Under the pieces are notes generated by a model that was given only the letters and a program-made list of their open reading frames with translations, had not been told where the DNA came from and did no database searches. Below are positions 1 through 8,741 of a stretch of DNA of 64,000 bases, piece after piece (the first letter of the stretch is position 1; every line of letters starts with the position of its first letter). The stretch lies in assembly GCA_028873515.1 (NCBI GenBank), contig JAGWIG010000002.1, positions 1-64,000 on the forward strand, given 5' to 3'. Both the position numbers and the translations under genes were made by a program. The stretch is from Pseudomonadota bacterium (GTDB taxonomy: Bacteria > Pseudomonadota > Gammaproteobacteria > Burkholderiales > REEB80).

Positions 1-53
1 TGTAAAGCATGCCGCCAGCGTTCAATCTGAGCCAGGATCAAACTCTTCAGTTC
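1..53 (-). rRNA. 16S ribosomal RNA, 5' end (partial)
   Basis: The reverse complement of the first bases contains AGAGTTTGATCCTGGCTCAG, the universal 5' 16S sequence, followed by the betaproteobacterial-style ATTGAACGCTGGCGGCATGC. Using the E. coli numbering in which AGAGTTTGATC begins at base 8, the mature 5' end falls near position 53. The gene runs off the left edge of the window, so only its first ~50 bases are visible. It is transcribed on the minus strand from the promoters at 484-511 and 232-261. Confidence 0.95.
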
Positions 54-187
54 AATTCCGACTTTACTCTTCGGCAACTCTCGTCGCCTTATCGCTTCGC
101 GCTCTCTTCAGAGCACTTGTCTCTCGAGTCCGGGAGGATTGCTCCCCCCACCTCTCATCAACATGTGCCCACACTTATCGGCTATAT

Positions 188-200
188 CTTTTTAAAGAAC
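188..200 (-). promoter_or_regulatory. rRNA leader boxA-like antitermination site
   Basis: On the minus strand this reads GTTCTTTAAAAAG, close to the boxA antitermination sequence of rRNA leaders (GCTCTTTAAC type). It lies between the second rRNA promoter and the 16S gene. It is followed by CCGATAAGTGTGGGCAC, a stretch often seen in betaproteobacterial 16S leaders. By family knowledge boxA recruits NusB/S10. The call is by resemblance only. Confidence 0.6.
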
Positions 201-231
201 GTTGGCATCAAGATTCAGCCAAAAGTCGAAC

Positions 232-261
232 ATTCTAACACTTTTCCTGAAAATCCGTCAA
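232..261 (-). promoter_or_regulatory. rRNA operon promoter P2
   Basis: Minus strand: -35 TTGACG (256-261), 18-bp spacer, -10 TAGAAT (232-237). It lies about 180 bp upstream of the 16S 5' end and just upstream of the boxA-like site, where a second rRNA promoter is expected. The -35 hexamer is identical to that of the upstream promoter. Assigned from sequence alone. Confidence 0.5.
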
Positions 262-306
262 ACCGATGTTTCGATCAAACATACAACTTGAATCTTCAAC
301 AAAAAG

Positions 307-340
307 CCAGATCTAACAATAAACCAGATCTAACAATAAA
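307..340. repeat. 17-bp perfect tandem duplication in the rRNA leader
   Basis: CCAGATCTAACAATAAA is present twice in direct succession (307-323 and 324-340) between the two rRNA promoters. A looser duplication built on TGGAAAATTC follows at about 356-380. Nothing here codes for protein. The tandem copy changes promoter spacing and may be a strain-variable slippage product. Confidence 0.9.
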
Positions 341-483
341 AAAGATACGATGAATCTGGAAAATTCACTTGGAAAATTCTATTCTTGAGCTTGGCATTAA
401 TAACCTAGAAAACTAAATACAACCAGCTTCTATCTTTATCAATACCGTTGTCCAAAGACATAATCAGGAACAGCAAGGTGCGA

Positions 484-511
484 ATTATACAGGCTTACAG
501 ATACCCGTCAA
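484..511 (-). promoter_or_regulatory. rRNA operon promoter P1, overlapping the tyrS stop
   Basis: Minus strand: -35 TTGACG (506-511), 16-bp spacer, consensus -10 TATAAT (484-489). It has the look of a very strong sigma-70 promoter and points at the 16S gene 430 bp away. Its -35 hexamer includes the TGA stop codon of tyrS (508-510), so the promoter is embedded in the end of the upstream gene and no terminator can lie between them. The stretch 54-483 otherwise holds only rRNA leader, P2, boxA and repeats, with no gene. Confidence 0.75.
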
Positions 512-1710
512 GCGGCTTCAATGATTACCTTAACAAAATGTCTTTTACCAAGCTGTAGAACCACAGACTCACCTTGAAGAAGCATATGATGACGATCACG
601 AATAGATTGCTGATCAATACGTACCGCGCCTTCATCAATTTTCCTTAGCGCCACGGATGTGCTTGGGACAAGGCCTGTCAGTTTAAGTGCCTGGCTCAAA
701 GCTAGCCCGCCAACTTCAGCGGCAAGTTTTATCTCAGGCATTTCCTGTGGCAACCCACGGTGTGAAACCTCTTCAAATCCATCTCTAGCGCGATTAGCGG
801 CAATTATTCCATGAAACCTTTGAGTCAATTCCAGTGCAAGCATTACTTTAATATCGCGTGGGTTACGCCCTGCATTCACTTCAGATTTCAGTTTTTCAAG
901 CTCAACATCATTTTTTTGAGACAAAAGAAGAAAATACCTCCACATTAAAATATCGCTGATACGCATAAGCTTACCAAACATGCTTTCTGGCGATTCTGTT
1001 ATACCAATTGTATTCCCTAATGATTTAGACATTTTATTAACTCCGTCTATTCCTTCAAGCAAAGGCATCATAAGGATACATTGTGGATTTTGACCATAAT
1101 GCTTCTGTAGTTCACGCCCCATAAGCAGATTAAACTTCTGATCGGTTCCCCCTAGCTCCAGATCCGAATGAAGTGCTACCGAATCATATCCTTGCACCAA
1201 TGGATATAAAAATTCATGCAAAGCAATGGGTTGATTGGCCTTATAACGTTTATCAAAATCATCACGTTCAAGCATGCGTGCAACTGTGTGTGTGGCTGCA
1301 AGACGAATTAATCCATCAGCACCTAATGTATTCATCCATTCGGAATTAAACCTAACATGTGTTGATTCAGGGCGTAAAATTTTAAACACCTGCTCGGTAT
1401 AAGTCTGGGCATTGGCCAGTATAACTTCTGGGGAGAGAGGTGGGCGGGTCGTGTTTTTTCCAGTTGGGTCACCAATTAATGCCGTAAAATCGCCAACAAG
1501 AAACACAACCTCGTGCCCCAAATCCTGTAACTGACGCAATTTGGTCAATAAAACGGTGTGCCCCAAGTGTAAATCTGGCGCAGTCGGATCAAATCCTGCC
1601 TTTACACGTAAAGGACGGTCTAGTTCAAGCTTCTTAAGAAATTCGTCTTTGGGTAGAATTTCATCGCACCCTCGAGCAATAACCGAAAAAACTTCCTGAA
1701 AATCACTCAT
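508..1710 (-). CDS. tyrS: Tyrosyl-tRNA synthetase
   Basis: Charges tRNA-Tyr with tyrosine in the cytoplasm. The 400-residue class I synthetase has its HIGH-type motif as HLGH at residues 48-51 and KMSKS at 226-230. The C-terminal ~60 residues form an S4-like RNA-binding domain. Length is normal for the bacterial TyrRS with an S4 tail. A promoter lies directly upstream at 1743-1770. The stop codon is part of the rRNA P1 -35 hexamer, so tyrS transcription may run into the rRNA operon. Divergent from anmK. Confidence 0.97.
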   Translation of the reverse strand: MSDFQEVFSVIARGCDEILPKDEFLKKLELDRPLRVKAGFDPTAPDLHLGHTVLLTKLRQLQDLGHEVVFLVGDFTALIGDPTGKNTTRPPLSPEVILANAQTYTEQVFKILRPESTHVRFNSEWMNTLGADGLIRLAATHTVARMLERDDFDKRYKANQPIALHEFLYPLVQGYDSVALHSDLELGGTDQKFNLLMGRELQKHYGQNPQCILMMPLLEGIDGVNKMSKSLGNTIGITESPESMFGKLMRISDILMWRYFLLLSQKNDVELEKLKSEVNAGRNPRDIKVMLALELTQRFHGIIAANRARDGFEEVSHRGLPQEMPEIKLAAEVGGLALSQALKLTGLVPSTSVALRKIDEGAVRIDQQSIRDRHHMLLQGESVVLQLGKRHFVKVIIEAA

Positions 1711-1742
1711 AAATATCCTCGTCTTACGGACAAATTCTTCTC

Positions 1743-1770
1743 ATTCTACCCTGAAATGTTTTTTGTCGAA
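1743..1770 (-). promoter_or_regulatory. tyrS promoter
   Basis: Minus strand: -35 TTCGAC (1765-1770), 16-bp spacer, -10 TAGAAT (1743-1748), about 33 bp upstream of the tyrS ATG. It is a reasonable sigma-70 match in the divergent tyrS/anmK gap. No T-box or other structured leader is visible in the short leader. Confidence 0.5.
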
Positions 1771-1830
1771 ATCTTACCCTAACAATCTTGACTCATAGAC
1801 AGGCTTGCTTCATCCTCATTTTTCTCGAGA

Positions 1831-2931
1831 ATGGAAAATGAAATGTCTCTACCTCCCTATGCAATTGGTCTTATGTCAGGAACGAGCCTTGATGGCGTTG
1901 ATGCATCCCTCGTAAGATTTCAGCCAGAACTCTGCCTTTTAAACACAATACACCTTCCCTTTCCGACTGAAATTAGACAAGAACTCCTATTACTCAATTC
2001 ACCAACACAAGAAGAGCTAAAACGTTCGAAACTGGCTGGAATCAAGTTGAGCCAATTATATGCCGCAGCTGTAGAAAACCTAATTACCAAAAGTCAAACT
2101 CCTCGCGCTTCCATTTGTGCTATTGGATGCCATGGGCAAACCATACGTCATTGCCCTGATTTAGGATATACAATTCAACTCGGCGACCCCGCTCTCCTTG
2201 CCGAGCTAACCGGATTAAGAGTTATAGCTGATTTCAGGTCAAGAGATATTGCTGCAGGAGGTCAAGGTGCACCTCTAGTACCAGCATTTCATTCGTTCAT
2301 TTTTAAACATCCCACTAAAGCCAGGGCTATTGTTAATATTGGGGGCATCAGCAACCTAACCTTTTTATCTCCCAAAAGGCCTGTATCAGGTTTTGATTGT
2401 GGGCCTGGAAACCTGTTGATGGATGCATGGATTAACACCATAACTGGTCAACCATTTGACAAAGATGGTGACTTTGCGTCTAAAGGGCACATTCTGCCAA
2501 GCCTTCTTGACAAATTACTTTCCCATCCGTTCCTCTCGATACGTCCACCTAAAAGCAGTGGGCGGGAAGCATTCAAGTTAGAATGGCTTAAAAGCCAACT
2601 CTCAGGAAAAGAAAAACCGGAAGATGTACAAGCAACCCTACTCGAATTTACTGTTGCCAGCACTATCCAGGCTTTAAATATGTATTATCCTGAGTGTGAA
2701 GAACTTTATGCATGTGGGGGAGGAGCTAGAAATAAAATGCTTATGAAACGTTTTTCAGCGAATTTTATTTATGTTGATACAACTGAATCGCTAGGTGTTG
2801 ACGTACAAGCAGTAGAATCCTATGCCTTTGCATGGCTTGCGAGACAGACACTCGAAAATCAACCAGGAAACCTTCCAGAAGTAACAGGCGCTCGCCATAG
2901 TTGTGTTCTTGGTGCCATCTATCCCCCCTGA
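1831..2931 (+). CDS. anmK: Anhydro-N-acetylmuramic acid kinase
   Basis: Phosphorylates and opens 1,6-anhydro-MurNAc, released by lytic transglycosylases, to MurNAc-6-phosphate during cell-wall recycling. The N-terminal phosphate-binding signature GLMSGTSLDGVDAS is at residues 13-26. A GGQGAP motif and a C-terminal GGGARN motif of this ASKHA kinase family follow. At 366 residues it is family-typical. A second in-frame ATG at 1843 is an equally good start. Its stop overlaps the end of the convergent yqjK-like gene by 13 bp. AmgK and MurU, the later salvage enzymes, are encoded at 21163-22808. Confidence 0.95.
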   Translation: MENEMSLPPYAIGLMSGTSLDGVDASLVRFQPELCLLNTIHLPFPTEIRQELLLLNSPTQEELKRSKLAGIKLSQLYAAAVENLITKSQTPRASICAIGCHGQTIRHCPDLGYTIQLGDPALLAELTGLRVIADFRSRDIAAGGQGAPLVPAFHSFIFKHPTKARAIVNIGGISNLTFLSPKRPVSGFDCGPGNLLMDAWINTITGQPFDKDGDFASKGHILPSLLDKLLSHPFLSIRPPKSSGREAFKLEWLKSQLSGKEKPEDVQATLLEFTVASTIQALNMYYPECEELYACGGGARNKMLMKRFSANFIYVDTTESLGVDVQAVESYAFAWLARQTLENQPGNLPEVTGARHSCVLGAIYPP

Positions 2932-3179
2932 CGACGGCGGAAAACATATGTAGCCAAAGCCAATGAAAGCGCGAACAGTCCGCGTCGTCTGCGACCAGGC
3001 CAGAATAGCCATAACACACCTCCACTCGCAGCCAAGTTTCGTATCAATGAAATCCCATAGCCAGTACAGGCGCCGGGATGGAAAACATTTTGAATATATG
3101 TTGCTATATCCTTACGCTGCTCATCCGCATCTGCCAGAAGTTCTGCTCTTCGAGCATATATTGCTTCAAGTCTTCCCAC
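2919..3179 (-). CDS. YqjK-like small basic membrane protein
   Basis: The 86-residue product starts VGRLEAIYARRAEL, continues through a helical stretch with DEQRKDIATYIQ, and has one hydrophobic segment near its arginine-rich C terminus. Position and composition match the third gene of the yqjD-yqjE-yqjK arrangement, although direct similarity is weak. I chose the GTG at 3179, which overlaps the end of the YqjE-like gene by 14 bp. Longer ATG starts would extend deep into that gene. The 3' end overlaps anmK convergently by 13 bp. Function unknown. Confidence 0.55.
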   Translation of the reverse strand: MGRLEAIYARRAELLADADEQRKDIATYIQNVFHPGACTGYGISLIRNLAASGGVLWLFWPGRRRRGLFALSLALATYVFRRRQGG

Positions 3180-3528
3180 TTGGTACTCCCATGGCCTCGC
3201 TATCCTTTTTGAGCTCTTCAAATGAGGCACTAAAAAGAGAAGGTTTTTCCCGGAGTTGCTTTCTTATCTGCAAAGCAGCGATAACTGCGATTCCAGCATA
3301 ACACAAGGCAAAACACAAAATCCCATAAGCTCCAATAATAGGCCAGAATAAAAAAATGAAAAAAGCCGCCAAAAATACAAGTCCTAACCCACTAAAAAGC
3401 ATTAGCGTAAACATCAGCAACATACGCCGCTCAAATCTTAGCCATTCTTCTTCCACTTCATTTGCAATCAAACGACCCCGAGTGTGTACCAATTCTATAA
3501 AAGTGCCAATCAGCGCTTTAATGGACAT
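3166..3528 (-). CDS. YqjE / phage-holin superfamily III membrane protein
   Basis: A protein of about 120 residues, starting MSIKALIGTFIELVHTRGRL. It has a charged amphipathic N-terminal helix followed by two adjacent membrane helices, as in the YqjE family (putative actinobacterial holin-X/phage holin superfamily III). The role is not established; the family sits beside YqjD/ElaB-type ribosome-associated inner membrane proteins. The start at 3528 fits family N termini, and an upstream ATG at 3579 would overlap the preceding gene. Middle gene of a three-gene minus-strand unit. Confidence 0.75.
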   Translation of the reverse strand: MSIKALIGTFIELVHTRGRLIANEVEEEWLRFERRMLLMFTLMLFSGLGLVFLAAFFIFLFWPIIGAYGILCFALCYAGIAVIAALQIRKQLREKPSLFSASFEELKKDSEAMGVPSGKT

Positions 3529-3565
3529 AACTATTCCCGGTCGATCAGGCGGTTCACGCCACATT

Positions 3566-3880
3566 CTAGCGTCTACCAATTATGAGGCCAAGAAGTATGC
3601 CTATACCTAACCCCAAACCAGCAGCGCCCCATGGATTCTCTCTTACCAATGCATCAGTTTTTTGTGCAGCCACACGTGTCCTCTCAATTATATTTTCATC
3701 AATATCACCCAGCCTTTCACGAAGATCACTTAATCGTGATTCGGCCTTTTTACGGAATTCCATCACTTGCTCTCCAGTTTGTCCAGCAGTTGCCTTGAGA
3801 AGATCCTCGGCATCACGAATAACAGCCTTGACATCAGACAATAACTTTTCTCGACTGGCTCCGGTCGCAGATTGTGTCAT
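3566..3880 (-). CDS. DUF883 (YqjD/ElaB-like) membrane-anchored protein
   Basis: A 104-residue protein with a long charged amphipathic helix, the family motif RENPWGAAG, then a single glycine-rich C-terminal membrane helix (LGLGIGILLGLIIG). Known relatives (YqjD, ElaB) are tail-anchored and bind ribosomes in stationary phase; here this is inferred only. The ATG at 3880 has a strong Shine-Dalgarno AAGGAG, so earlier in-frame ATGs are rejected. First gene of the unit with the yqjE- and yqjK-like genes. Confidence 0.88.
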   Translation of the reverse strand: MTQSATGASREKLLSDVKAVIRDAEDLLKATAGQTGEQVMEFRKKAESRLSDLRERLGDIDENIIERTRVAAQKTDALVRENPWGAAGLGLGIGILLGLIIGRR

Positions 3881-4046
3881 ATTATTCTCCTTAAGGTATT
3901 GATTATCCATTAGGGTCTTCCCGCAGTTTCTTGCTAGTAGGTCCACACTTCATTAGATATCATAGGCTTTTTAAACCATTCAAAAAAGATCAAATGTCAT
4001 GGTAATGTTATTCTTTCAAACAAGGTATAGCCCATTACGTAGAAAA

Positions 4047-4532
4047 ATGAGGCTTAATCTTGCCTATCAACGTACAACTTACTGGGTACACTTGTCTCGG
4101 CAACATATCCCCGTACGCATAGGCCGATGCAATCATCGACTTGACAGATTCATGAATTCATCCGGCTATAAAAAGTTCGCTATTATCAGCGCCACAAATC
4201 CTGCTTCAGAACCGATAAAAAAATCAAAAAACATTTTTCTTAATCAATTACTTAAATATAAAATCATAAGAAAAGGACTACGCTTCCACCCAACCCTGGC
4301 CTGTGCTGATGCCCGGAACTGGCCGAATGAAGCAGGGTGGATTATTTTCGACAATGAATTATCGGAAATCATGGCTCTGGGAGACCAATTCGGTCAATTG
4401 GCAATTGTTACAGGAGAAACAGGCAAAATCACCACACTTGTCTGGCTTCAAAGCAAATCCAACCTACGTGTAAAGCCGGATACCGTCATGCAGAAAAGGA
4501 AGATCCGCATCCGCAAGTCGTTGAAGCATTAG
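4047..4532 (+). CDS. DUF3293 domain-containing protein
   Basis: Soluble protein of about 160 residues of unknown function. It shows the DUF3293 layout: an N-terminal YxRTTYWV strand, a central SATNPASEP segment where the family has a TAWNP-like motif, and a late [11 protein letters not shown] followed by a last strand ending VWL. An ATG at 3999 in the same frame is a possible longer start; neither has a clear Shine-Dalgarno. About 25 residues beyond the domain are encoded inside the 3' end of convergent erpA, a 47-bp overlap. Confidence 0.7.
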   Translation: MRLNLAYQRTTYWVHLSRQHIPVRIGRCNHRLDRFMNSSGYKKFAIISATNPASEPIKKSKNIFLNQLLKYKIIRKGLRFHPTLACADARNWPNEAGWIIFDNELSEIMALGDQFGQLAIVTGETGKITTLVWLQSKSNLRVKPDTVMQKRKIRIRKSLKH

Positions 4533-4836
4533 GATTTTTTATTACAAACTGGGCACCTTCAAGACCCTCTGAATAATCAATTTCCGCACCCATCAAATAG
4601 GTCAGGCTCATCGGATCTATAAGGAGTGTCACCCCATTCTTAACAACTACGGTATCATCTTCATTTGAGGTTTCATCAAATGTAAAGCCATACTGGAAAC
4701 CTGAACACCCCCCACCACTAACAAAAACCCGCAACTTAAGATCGTCACTACCCTCTTCCTCAATTAATTCCTTAACCTTGAGTGCAGCACTTTCAGTAAA
4801 AATCAGCGGATCAGGTATTTCTGTCACTGCATTCAT
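4486..4836 (-). CDS. erpA: Iron-sulfur cluster insertion protein ErpA
   Basis: A-type carrier that delivers Fe-S clusters to apoproteins, including isoprenoid and respiratory enzymes. The 116-residue protein carries the three conserved cysteines, C44 in GGGCSGF and C108/C110 in CGCGSSFS. An ATG with the upstream sequence AAGGAGAATG supports the start. It is monocistronic in appearance and its last 47 bp are overlapped on the other strand by the DUF3293 gene. IscA-type paralogues are similar, but the N terminus and solitary location favour ErpA. Confidence 0.93.
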   Translation of the reverse strand: MNAVTEIPDPLIFTESAALKVKELIEEEGSDDLKLRVFVSGGGCSGFQYGFTFDETSNEDDTVVVKNGVTLLIDPMSLTYLMGAEIDYSEGLEGAQFVIKNPNASTTCGCGSSFSA

Positions 4837-4905
4837 AACATTCTCCTTAATACTTGATTACTTATTATCCACCCTGAAAAAAAGTAGGTCAATGCCAGGA
4901 TAGGG

Positions 4906-5934
4906 TTATGGCAAAAGCGGAACTTGATCCAGCCCTGTTTTTTCTGGTAGCCCAAACATTAGATTCATATTCTGCACAGCTTGACCGGCTGCCCCCTTGA
5001 CTAGGTTATCAATAACCGAAAGCACAACCACAACATCTCCACCCAGTGGCCTATGAACAGCTATTCTGCAGGTGTTCCCTCCACGAACTGAACGTGTTTC
5101 TGGGTGGCTTCCAGAAGGCATTACATCAATAAAAGGCTCATTCTGATAACGTTTCTCAAAAATCATCTGTACATCAACTTCTTTTGAAAGCTTCCCGTAG
5201 AGTGTGGCGTGAATCCCTCGAACAAGAGGGATCAAATGGGGCACAAAAACAAGTCCTACAGACCCATCTGCTACTAACTCGAGTTGCTTTTGGATTTCAG
5301 GCAAATGACGATGTCCCTGAACTCCGTAGGCTTTAAAATTATCTGAAGATTCAGCAAATAAGGTATGCACTTCTGCCTTGCGCCCAGCCCCTGAAACTCC
5401 TGATTTAACATCAGCAATCAAGCTTCTCGAATCCACCACGCGTAATTCAATCAACGGAAGAAATCCAAGTTGGACTGCAGTTGGATAGCAGCCGGGATTT
5501 GCAACCAACCTGGCCGTACGAATTTCTACACGGTTAACTTCAGGAAGGCCGTAGACAGCTTGTGCAATAAGATCGGGGCATGCATGTTTCATTCCGTACC
5601 ATTTTTCCCAAACCTCGACGTCTGAGATTCTGAAATCTGCAGCTAGATCAATAATACGCACACCAGCATTTAACAGGTCAGGTGCCTGTTTCATAGCAAT
5701 CCCGTTAGGCGTGGCAAAAAACACTACGTCACATTTCTCCAACCCCGCCTTATCAGGCTCGGAAAAAACAAGATCAACACGGCCCCGAAGATTTGAAAAT
5801 AAGGACGCCACAGGTAAACCTGCTTCATTACGTGAAGTAATCGTTACAAGTTCAACCTTTTCATGCTGAACCAAAATACGTAATAACTCCACACCTGTAT
5901 AACCGGTTCCACCTACGATACCAACCTTAATCAT
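4906..5934 (-). CDS. argC: N-acetyl-gamma-glutamyl-phosphate reductase
   Basis: NADPH-dependent third step of arginine synthesis, reducing N-acetylglutamyl phosphate to the semialdehyde. The 342-residue product opens with the Rossmann motif [10 protein letters not shown] and has the catalytic cysteine in NPGCYPTA (about residue 149). I chose the ATG at 5934, preceded by GTGAGGT, over an upstream ATG that adds eight residues without family support. The long upstream gap holds an inverted repeat at 6027-6062 that could be regulatory. Confidence 0.96.
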   Translation of the reverse strand: MIKVGIVGGTGYTGVELLRILVQHEKVELVTITSRNEAGLPVASLFSNLRGRVDLVFSEPDKAGLEKCDVVFFATPNGIAMKQAPDLLNAGVRIIDLAADFRISDVEVWEKWYGMKHACPDLIAQAVYGLPEVNRVEIRTARLVANPGCYPTAVQLGFLPLIELRVVDSRSLIADVKSGVSGAGRKAEVHTLFAESSDNFKAYGVQGHRHLPEIQKQLELVADGSVGLVFVPHLIPLVRGIHATLYGKLSKEVDVQMIFEKRYQNEPFIDVMPSGSHPETRSVRGGNTCRIAVHRPLGGDVVVVLSVIDNLVKGAAGQAVQNMNLMFGLPEKTGLDQVPLLP

Positions 5935-6026
5935 CTTGACCTCACTGCTTAATATCAAATATGAATTTGATCCTGGGATTCAAACAAAGTAACAAATTGC
6001 TTCTCAATTAACTCATGCGTAGCATA

Positions 6027-6062
6027 GAAATTTTTGACTTCTAATTATTGTCATCAAATTTC
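6027..6062. repeat. Imperfect inverted repeat upstream of argC
   Basis: The arms are GAAATTTTTGAC and GTCATCAAATTTC, separated by an 11-bp AT-rich centre. Seven outer and four inner base pairs match, interrupted by a short mismatch. It lies about 95 bp upstream of the argC start. It could be an operator or a transcript hairpin. It does not match an ArgR box well enough for me to name it. Confidence 0.5.
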
Positions 6063-6245
6063 TAGTTTCCAATTACCCAGCCTTATTCCTTAATACGGTT
6101 TCTAGAATGGAATCCGGCGTGGTTAGCTTGCCCCAGTGTCGAAACATCCGCCTGGAATCCTGTAACCAGATTCAGTCTATAACAATTTGTCCAGACTCCT
6201 ATCCATTAACCGGGATAAAGGAAGCAACTCAAGGCACGCCAGAAA

Positions 6246-6276
6246 CAAAAAAAGCCGCTCAAAGGCGGCTTTTTTT
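6246..6276. terminator. Rho-independent terminator after rpsI
   Basis: The stem AGCCGC/GCGGCT with loop TCAAAG is flanked by seven A on the left and seven T on the right. It can therefore work in both directions. On the minus strand it lies 10 bp past the rpsI stop and ends the rplM-rpsI transcript. Confidence 0.9.
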
Positions 6277-6285
6277 GTTTGCGCC

Positions 6286-6678
6286 TTAGCGCTTCGAGAA
6301 CTGTTTACGTCGCCGAGCTTTCCGTAAACCAACTTTTTTCCGTTCAACTTCCCGGGCATCTCTTGTAACAAGTCCAGCTTTACTAAGTGTACCTTTAAGA
6401 GCAACATCAAAATCAATAAGGGCACGTGTAATACCATGACGAACGGCTCCGGCTTGACCAGATTCGCCCCCGCCGGAAACATTAACCATAACATCGAAAG
6501 TTGTAAGATGGCTCGTTAAATCCAAAGGCTGACGAACAATCATCCGACCCGTTTCGCGAGAAAAATATACATCAACGGGTTTACCATTAACAATTATATC
6601 GCCCTTACCCGTTTTCATAAACACACGGGCAACTGAATTCTTGCGTCGCCCGGTTCCGTAATGATATTGACCTATCAT
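6286..6678 (-). CDS. rpsI: 30S ribosomal protein S9
   Basis: Small-subunit protein whose C-terminal tail reaches the P-site tRNA. The 130 residues include [14 protein letters not shown] near the N terminus, [19 protein letters not shown] in the middle and the universal basic tail ending [11 protein letters not shown]. It follows rplM by 9 bp, the conserved two-gene order, and is followed by a strong terminator. Confidence 0.98.
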   Translation of the reverse strand: MIGQYHYGTGRRKNSVARVFMKTGKGDIIVNGKPVDVYFSRETGRMIVRQPLDLTSHLTTFDVMVNVSGGGESGQAGAVRHGITRALIDFDVALKGTLSKAGLVTRDAREVERKKVGLRKARRRKQFSKR

Positions 6679-6687
6679 CCTGATTCC

Positions 6688-7116
6688 TTATATATCCAAC
6701 ACCTTGGGTTGCTGAGCCGCATGCTCATGGGACGGGCCAGCAAATACTTTAAGCTTCTTGATCATCGCATAGCCAAGGGGTCCTTTAGGTAACATGCCTT
6801 TGACTGCCTTTTCAAGAACACGTCCTGGGAATCGTTCCTGCATCTTGGCAAAGGTTGTCTCATAAATACCACCTGGATATCCGCTATGTCGATAATATTT
6901 CTTTCCCTCAGCTTTATTCCCAGTCACCCGAAGCTTGCTGGCATTAACAACAACGATATAATCCCCTGTATCAACGTGAGGAGTATATTCAGGCTTATGT
7001 TTCCCACGTAGTCTCGAAGCAATGTCAGAGGCTAGCCGACCCAGGACTTTGTCCGAAGCATCCACAACAAACCATTCACGTTTAACTTCATGCAATTTCG
7101 CTGAAAACGTTTTCAT
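6688..7116 (-). CDS. rplM: 50S ribosomal protein L13
   Basis: Early-assembling large-subunit protein. The 142 residues match bacterial L13, with [13 protein letters not shown] near residue 18, the central [13 protein letters not shown] and [18 protein letters not shown] toward the end. First gene of the rplM-rpsI operon. The ~270-bp gap to the divergent OsmC-family gene must hold promoters for both, but I could not settle on one convincing hexamer pair. Confidence 0.98.
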   Translation of the reverse strand: MKTFSAKLHEVKREWFVVDASDKVLGRLASDIASRLRGKHKPEYTPHVDTGDYIVVVNASKLRVTGNKAEGKKYYRHSGYPGGIYETTFAKMQERFPGRVLEKAVKGMLPKGPLGYAMIKKLKVFAGPSHEHAAQQPKVLDI

Positions 7117-7385
7117 TTTACTCGCGCATCAGCACATTAGCCTGACACGTCTCCTTGAATTTAAATTATTTATTGCCGCGGCCACTATACACTTGTCAGA
7201 TTACCTGACGCATAAACCTGTCTGACACACCGCATAAAGTCCGGAAAAGGAGCAATTTTATGAGGATTTACCTGTCCATGTCAATCAAAAGACAGAATCA
7301 AAATTTAGCGCAGCAGTCTTCGGGGCTATGTTTTAGTTTTAATTAGCGTAAAATAACCAACTTTTCACATTGATAAGGATTAGAC

Positions 7386-7808
7386 GTGCATACTAAAGTA
7401 ACTTGGCTTAAGGAGGGGGTAAGCTTTGTAGGTGAGGATGATCGTAGTCATCTAGTAGTTATGGATGGTCCGGAAGATGCTGGAGGGCAAAACCTGGGAT
7501 TCCGGCCTATGGAACTCCTGCTCATCAGTACCGGGGGATGCGCATCCTTCGATGTGGTTCATATTTTACGCAACAGCAATCAGAATATCACAGGCTGTAG
7601 CTGCGACATCAATGCGGAAAGGGCAATCTCTGACCCCAAAATTTTTACAAAAATTCATTTCCATTTCATAATTAGCGGTCATAACCTTCGACCACAGTAT
7701 GTTGAAAGAGCCATCCTTTCATCTGCAACTAAATACTGTTCAGCCTCCATCATGCTAGGTAAAACTGCGGAAATAACCCATGATTTTGAAATAATTGAAG
7801 GAAATTAA
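7386..7808 (+). CDS. OsmC/Ohr-family peroxiredoxin-like protein (YhfA type)
   Basis: The 140-residue OsmC-fold protein has the two family cysteines, in GGCASFDVV (about residue 52) and KYCSAS (about residue 118). Classical OsmC and Ohr proteins reduce organic hydroperoxides. The YhfA subgroup, which this resembles with RPMELLL before the first cysteine, has no firmly known substrate. The stop codon TAA shares the sequence TTAA with the stop of the convergent gene at 7805. Confidence 0.88.
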   Translation: MHTKVTWLKEGVSFVGEDDRSHLVVMDGPEDAGGQNLGFRPMELLLISTGGCASFDVVHILRNSNQNITGCSCDINAERAISDPKIFTKIHFHFIISGHNLRPQYVERAILSSATKYCSASIMLGKTAEITHDFEIIEGN

Positions 7809-8122
7809 TCGGAAAAAATACGGATCAAAAAAACTTGATTATTACGCTCAATTTCAAACAGCCTATCAATGTTTGGGTGTTTTCTTGGGTGATTGCGGGC
7901 ATCATCAGCATACTCTGCAAACAGTTCAATGTCATAAGCTGCTGCGGTCCGGTCAAGGACAGGAAAATTTTTCATCAGGTGATAATAAATCTTTAGGGAG
8001 TCGCGACTACCTTCCTTATTATGGATTTCTGCAACTTTTCGACCTAGACAATCAAACAATTCAATACCCTGAATGCCAGAAATGTCTTCGAGTGATTGCA
8101 AAACCATATTGAAGGTTCTCAT
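7805..8122 (-). CDS. Conserved-looking hypothetical protein downstream of coq7
   Basis: I do not recognise this 105-residue protein. It is soluble, mixed alpha/beta in appearance, with segments such as GIQGIELFDCLGRKVAEI and a hydrophobic C-terminal strand NNQVFLIRIFSD. I chose the ATG at 8122, which shares its A with the coq7 TGA stop (TGATG) and has AGGA five bases upstream. This implies translational coupling and co-expression with coq7. The start at 8161 would overlap coq7 by 40 bp. Last gene of the rpe-to-coq7 operon. Confidence 0.7.
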   Translation of the reverse strand: MRTFNMVLQSLEDISGIQGIELFDCLGRKVAEIHNKEGSRDSLKIYYHLMKNFPVLDRTAAAYDIELFAEYADDARNHPRKHPNIDRLFEIERNNQVFLIRIFSD

Positions 8123-8733
8123 CAAATCCTGTAAGTAGTTCTTGTCATAACTGAAGAGCAAAGCCGCATTAAAATCCTGACCGGGGCTGGAAGCGCTATT
8201 CCCCCCGCTTCTCTCGCGCTTTGTTCGTGCTTGGCCTCATCAGCTTGCATCATCAAAACGATTGATCTTGTACGGCTATCTTCAACAGCCAACTTTTCAA
8301 GATGCCCAGCCAAATGTTCGCCTACCTGTCTCTCGGTCTCAGCAAGAAACCCGAGGCTGACACCATCACCAAAAAACCCAGCACAAGCCCCAATGGCAAA
8401 CGAACCAGCAAACCAGACTGGATTAAGGCGGCTGGTCTTGCCTCCAAGCTCTCTAATTCTTGTTTCACACCACCCCAGATGATCAACTTCTTCAGATGCG
8501 GCCTGCCGAAACATGGTTTTGAGATCTTCTCGACGGACCGTCAAGCTTTGACCGAGATACAAAGCCTGTGCGCTAACTTCACCACTGTGGTTAACCCGCA
8601 TTAAAGCTGCAGAGTGTTTTTTATTAAACTCACTAAGTGATCCGGCATTATCTTCATCAAGTGGGCGTGTTGTTTCCACAGGCCCAACCAGGGTCTTAAG
8701 CATCCTGTCAAAACCTACTATCCACTTATCCAT
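8122..8733 (-). CDS. coq7: Demethoxyubiquinone hydroxylase Coq7
   Basis: Di-iron enzyme that hydroxylates 2-octaprenyl-3-methyl-6-methoxybenzoquinol in ubiquinone synthesis at the inner membrane. Ferritin-like iron ligands are visible in NHSGEVSAQ, ASEEVDHLGW, ETERQVGEHL and ADEAKHEQSA. I favour the ATG at 8733 (MDKWIVGFD), which has AGGG upstream and matches family N termini. ATGs at 8739 and 8754 are possible, the latter overlapping trpC by 13 bp. It takes the place of UbiF, as in many betaproteobacteria. Confidence 0.93.
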   Translation of the reverse strand: MDKWIVGFDRMLKTLVGPVETTRPLDEDNAGSLSEFNKKHSAALMRVNHSGEVSAQALYLGQSLTVRREDLKTMFRQAASEEVDHLGWCETRIRELGGKTSRLNPVWFAGSFAIGACAGFFGDGVSLGFLAETERQVGEHLAGHLEKLAVEDSRTRSIVLMMQADEAKHEQSAREAGGIALPAPVRILMRLCSSVMTRTTYRI

Positions 8734-8741
8734 ATCCATCC

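Larger units (their letters stand above)
5935..6285. other. argC-rpsI intergenic region
   Basis: About 350 bp without a convincing gene. The visible elements are the inverted repeat at 6027-6062 and the terminator at 6246-6276. A 60-codon plus-strand frame at 6107 has no Shine-Dalgarno and runs through the terminator, so it is not accepted. Confidence 0.7.

Noticed and set aside
9-353. 114-codon plus-strand ORF
   Set aside because: It is antisense to the 16S 5' end, boxA and rRNA leader; no Shine-Dalgarno or protein character.
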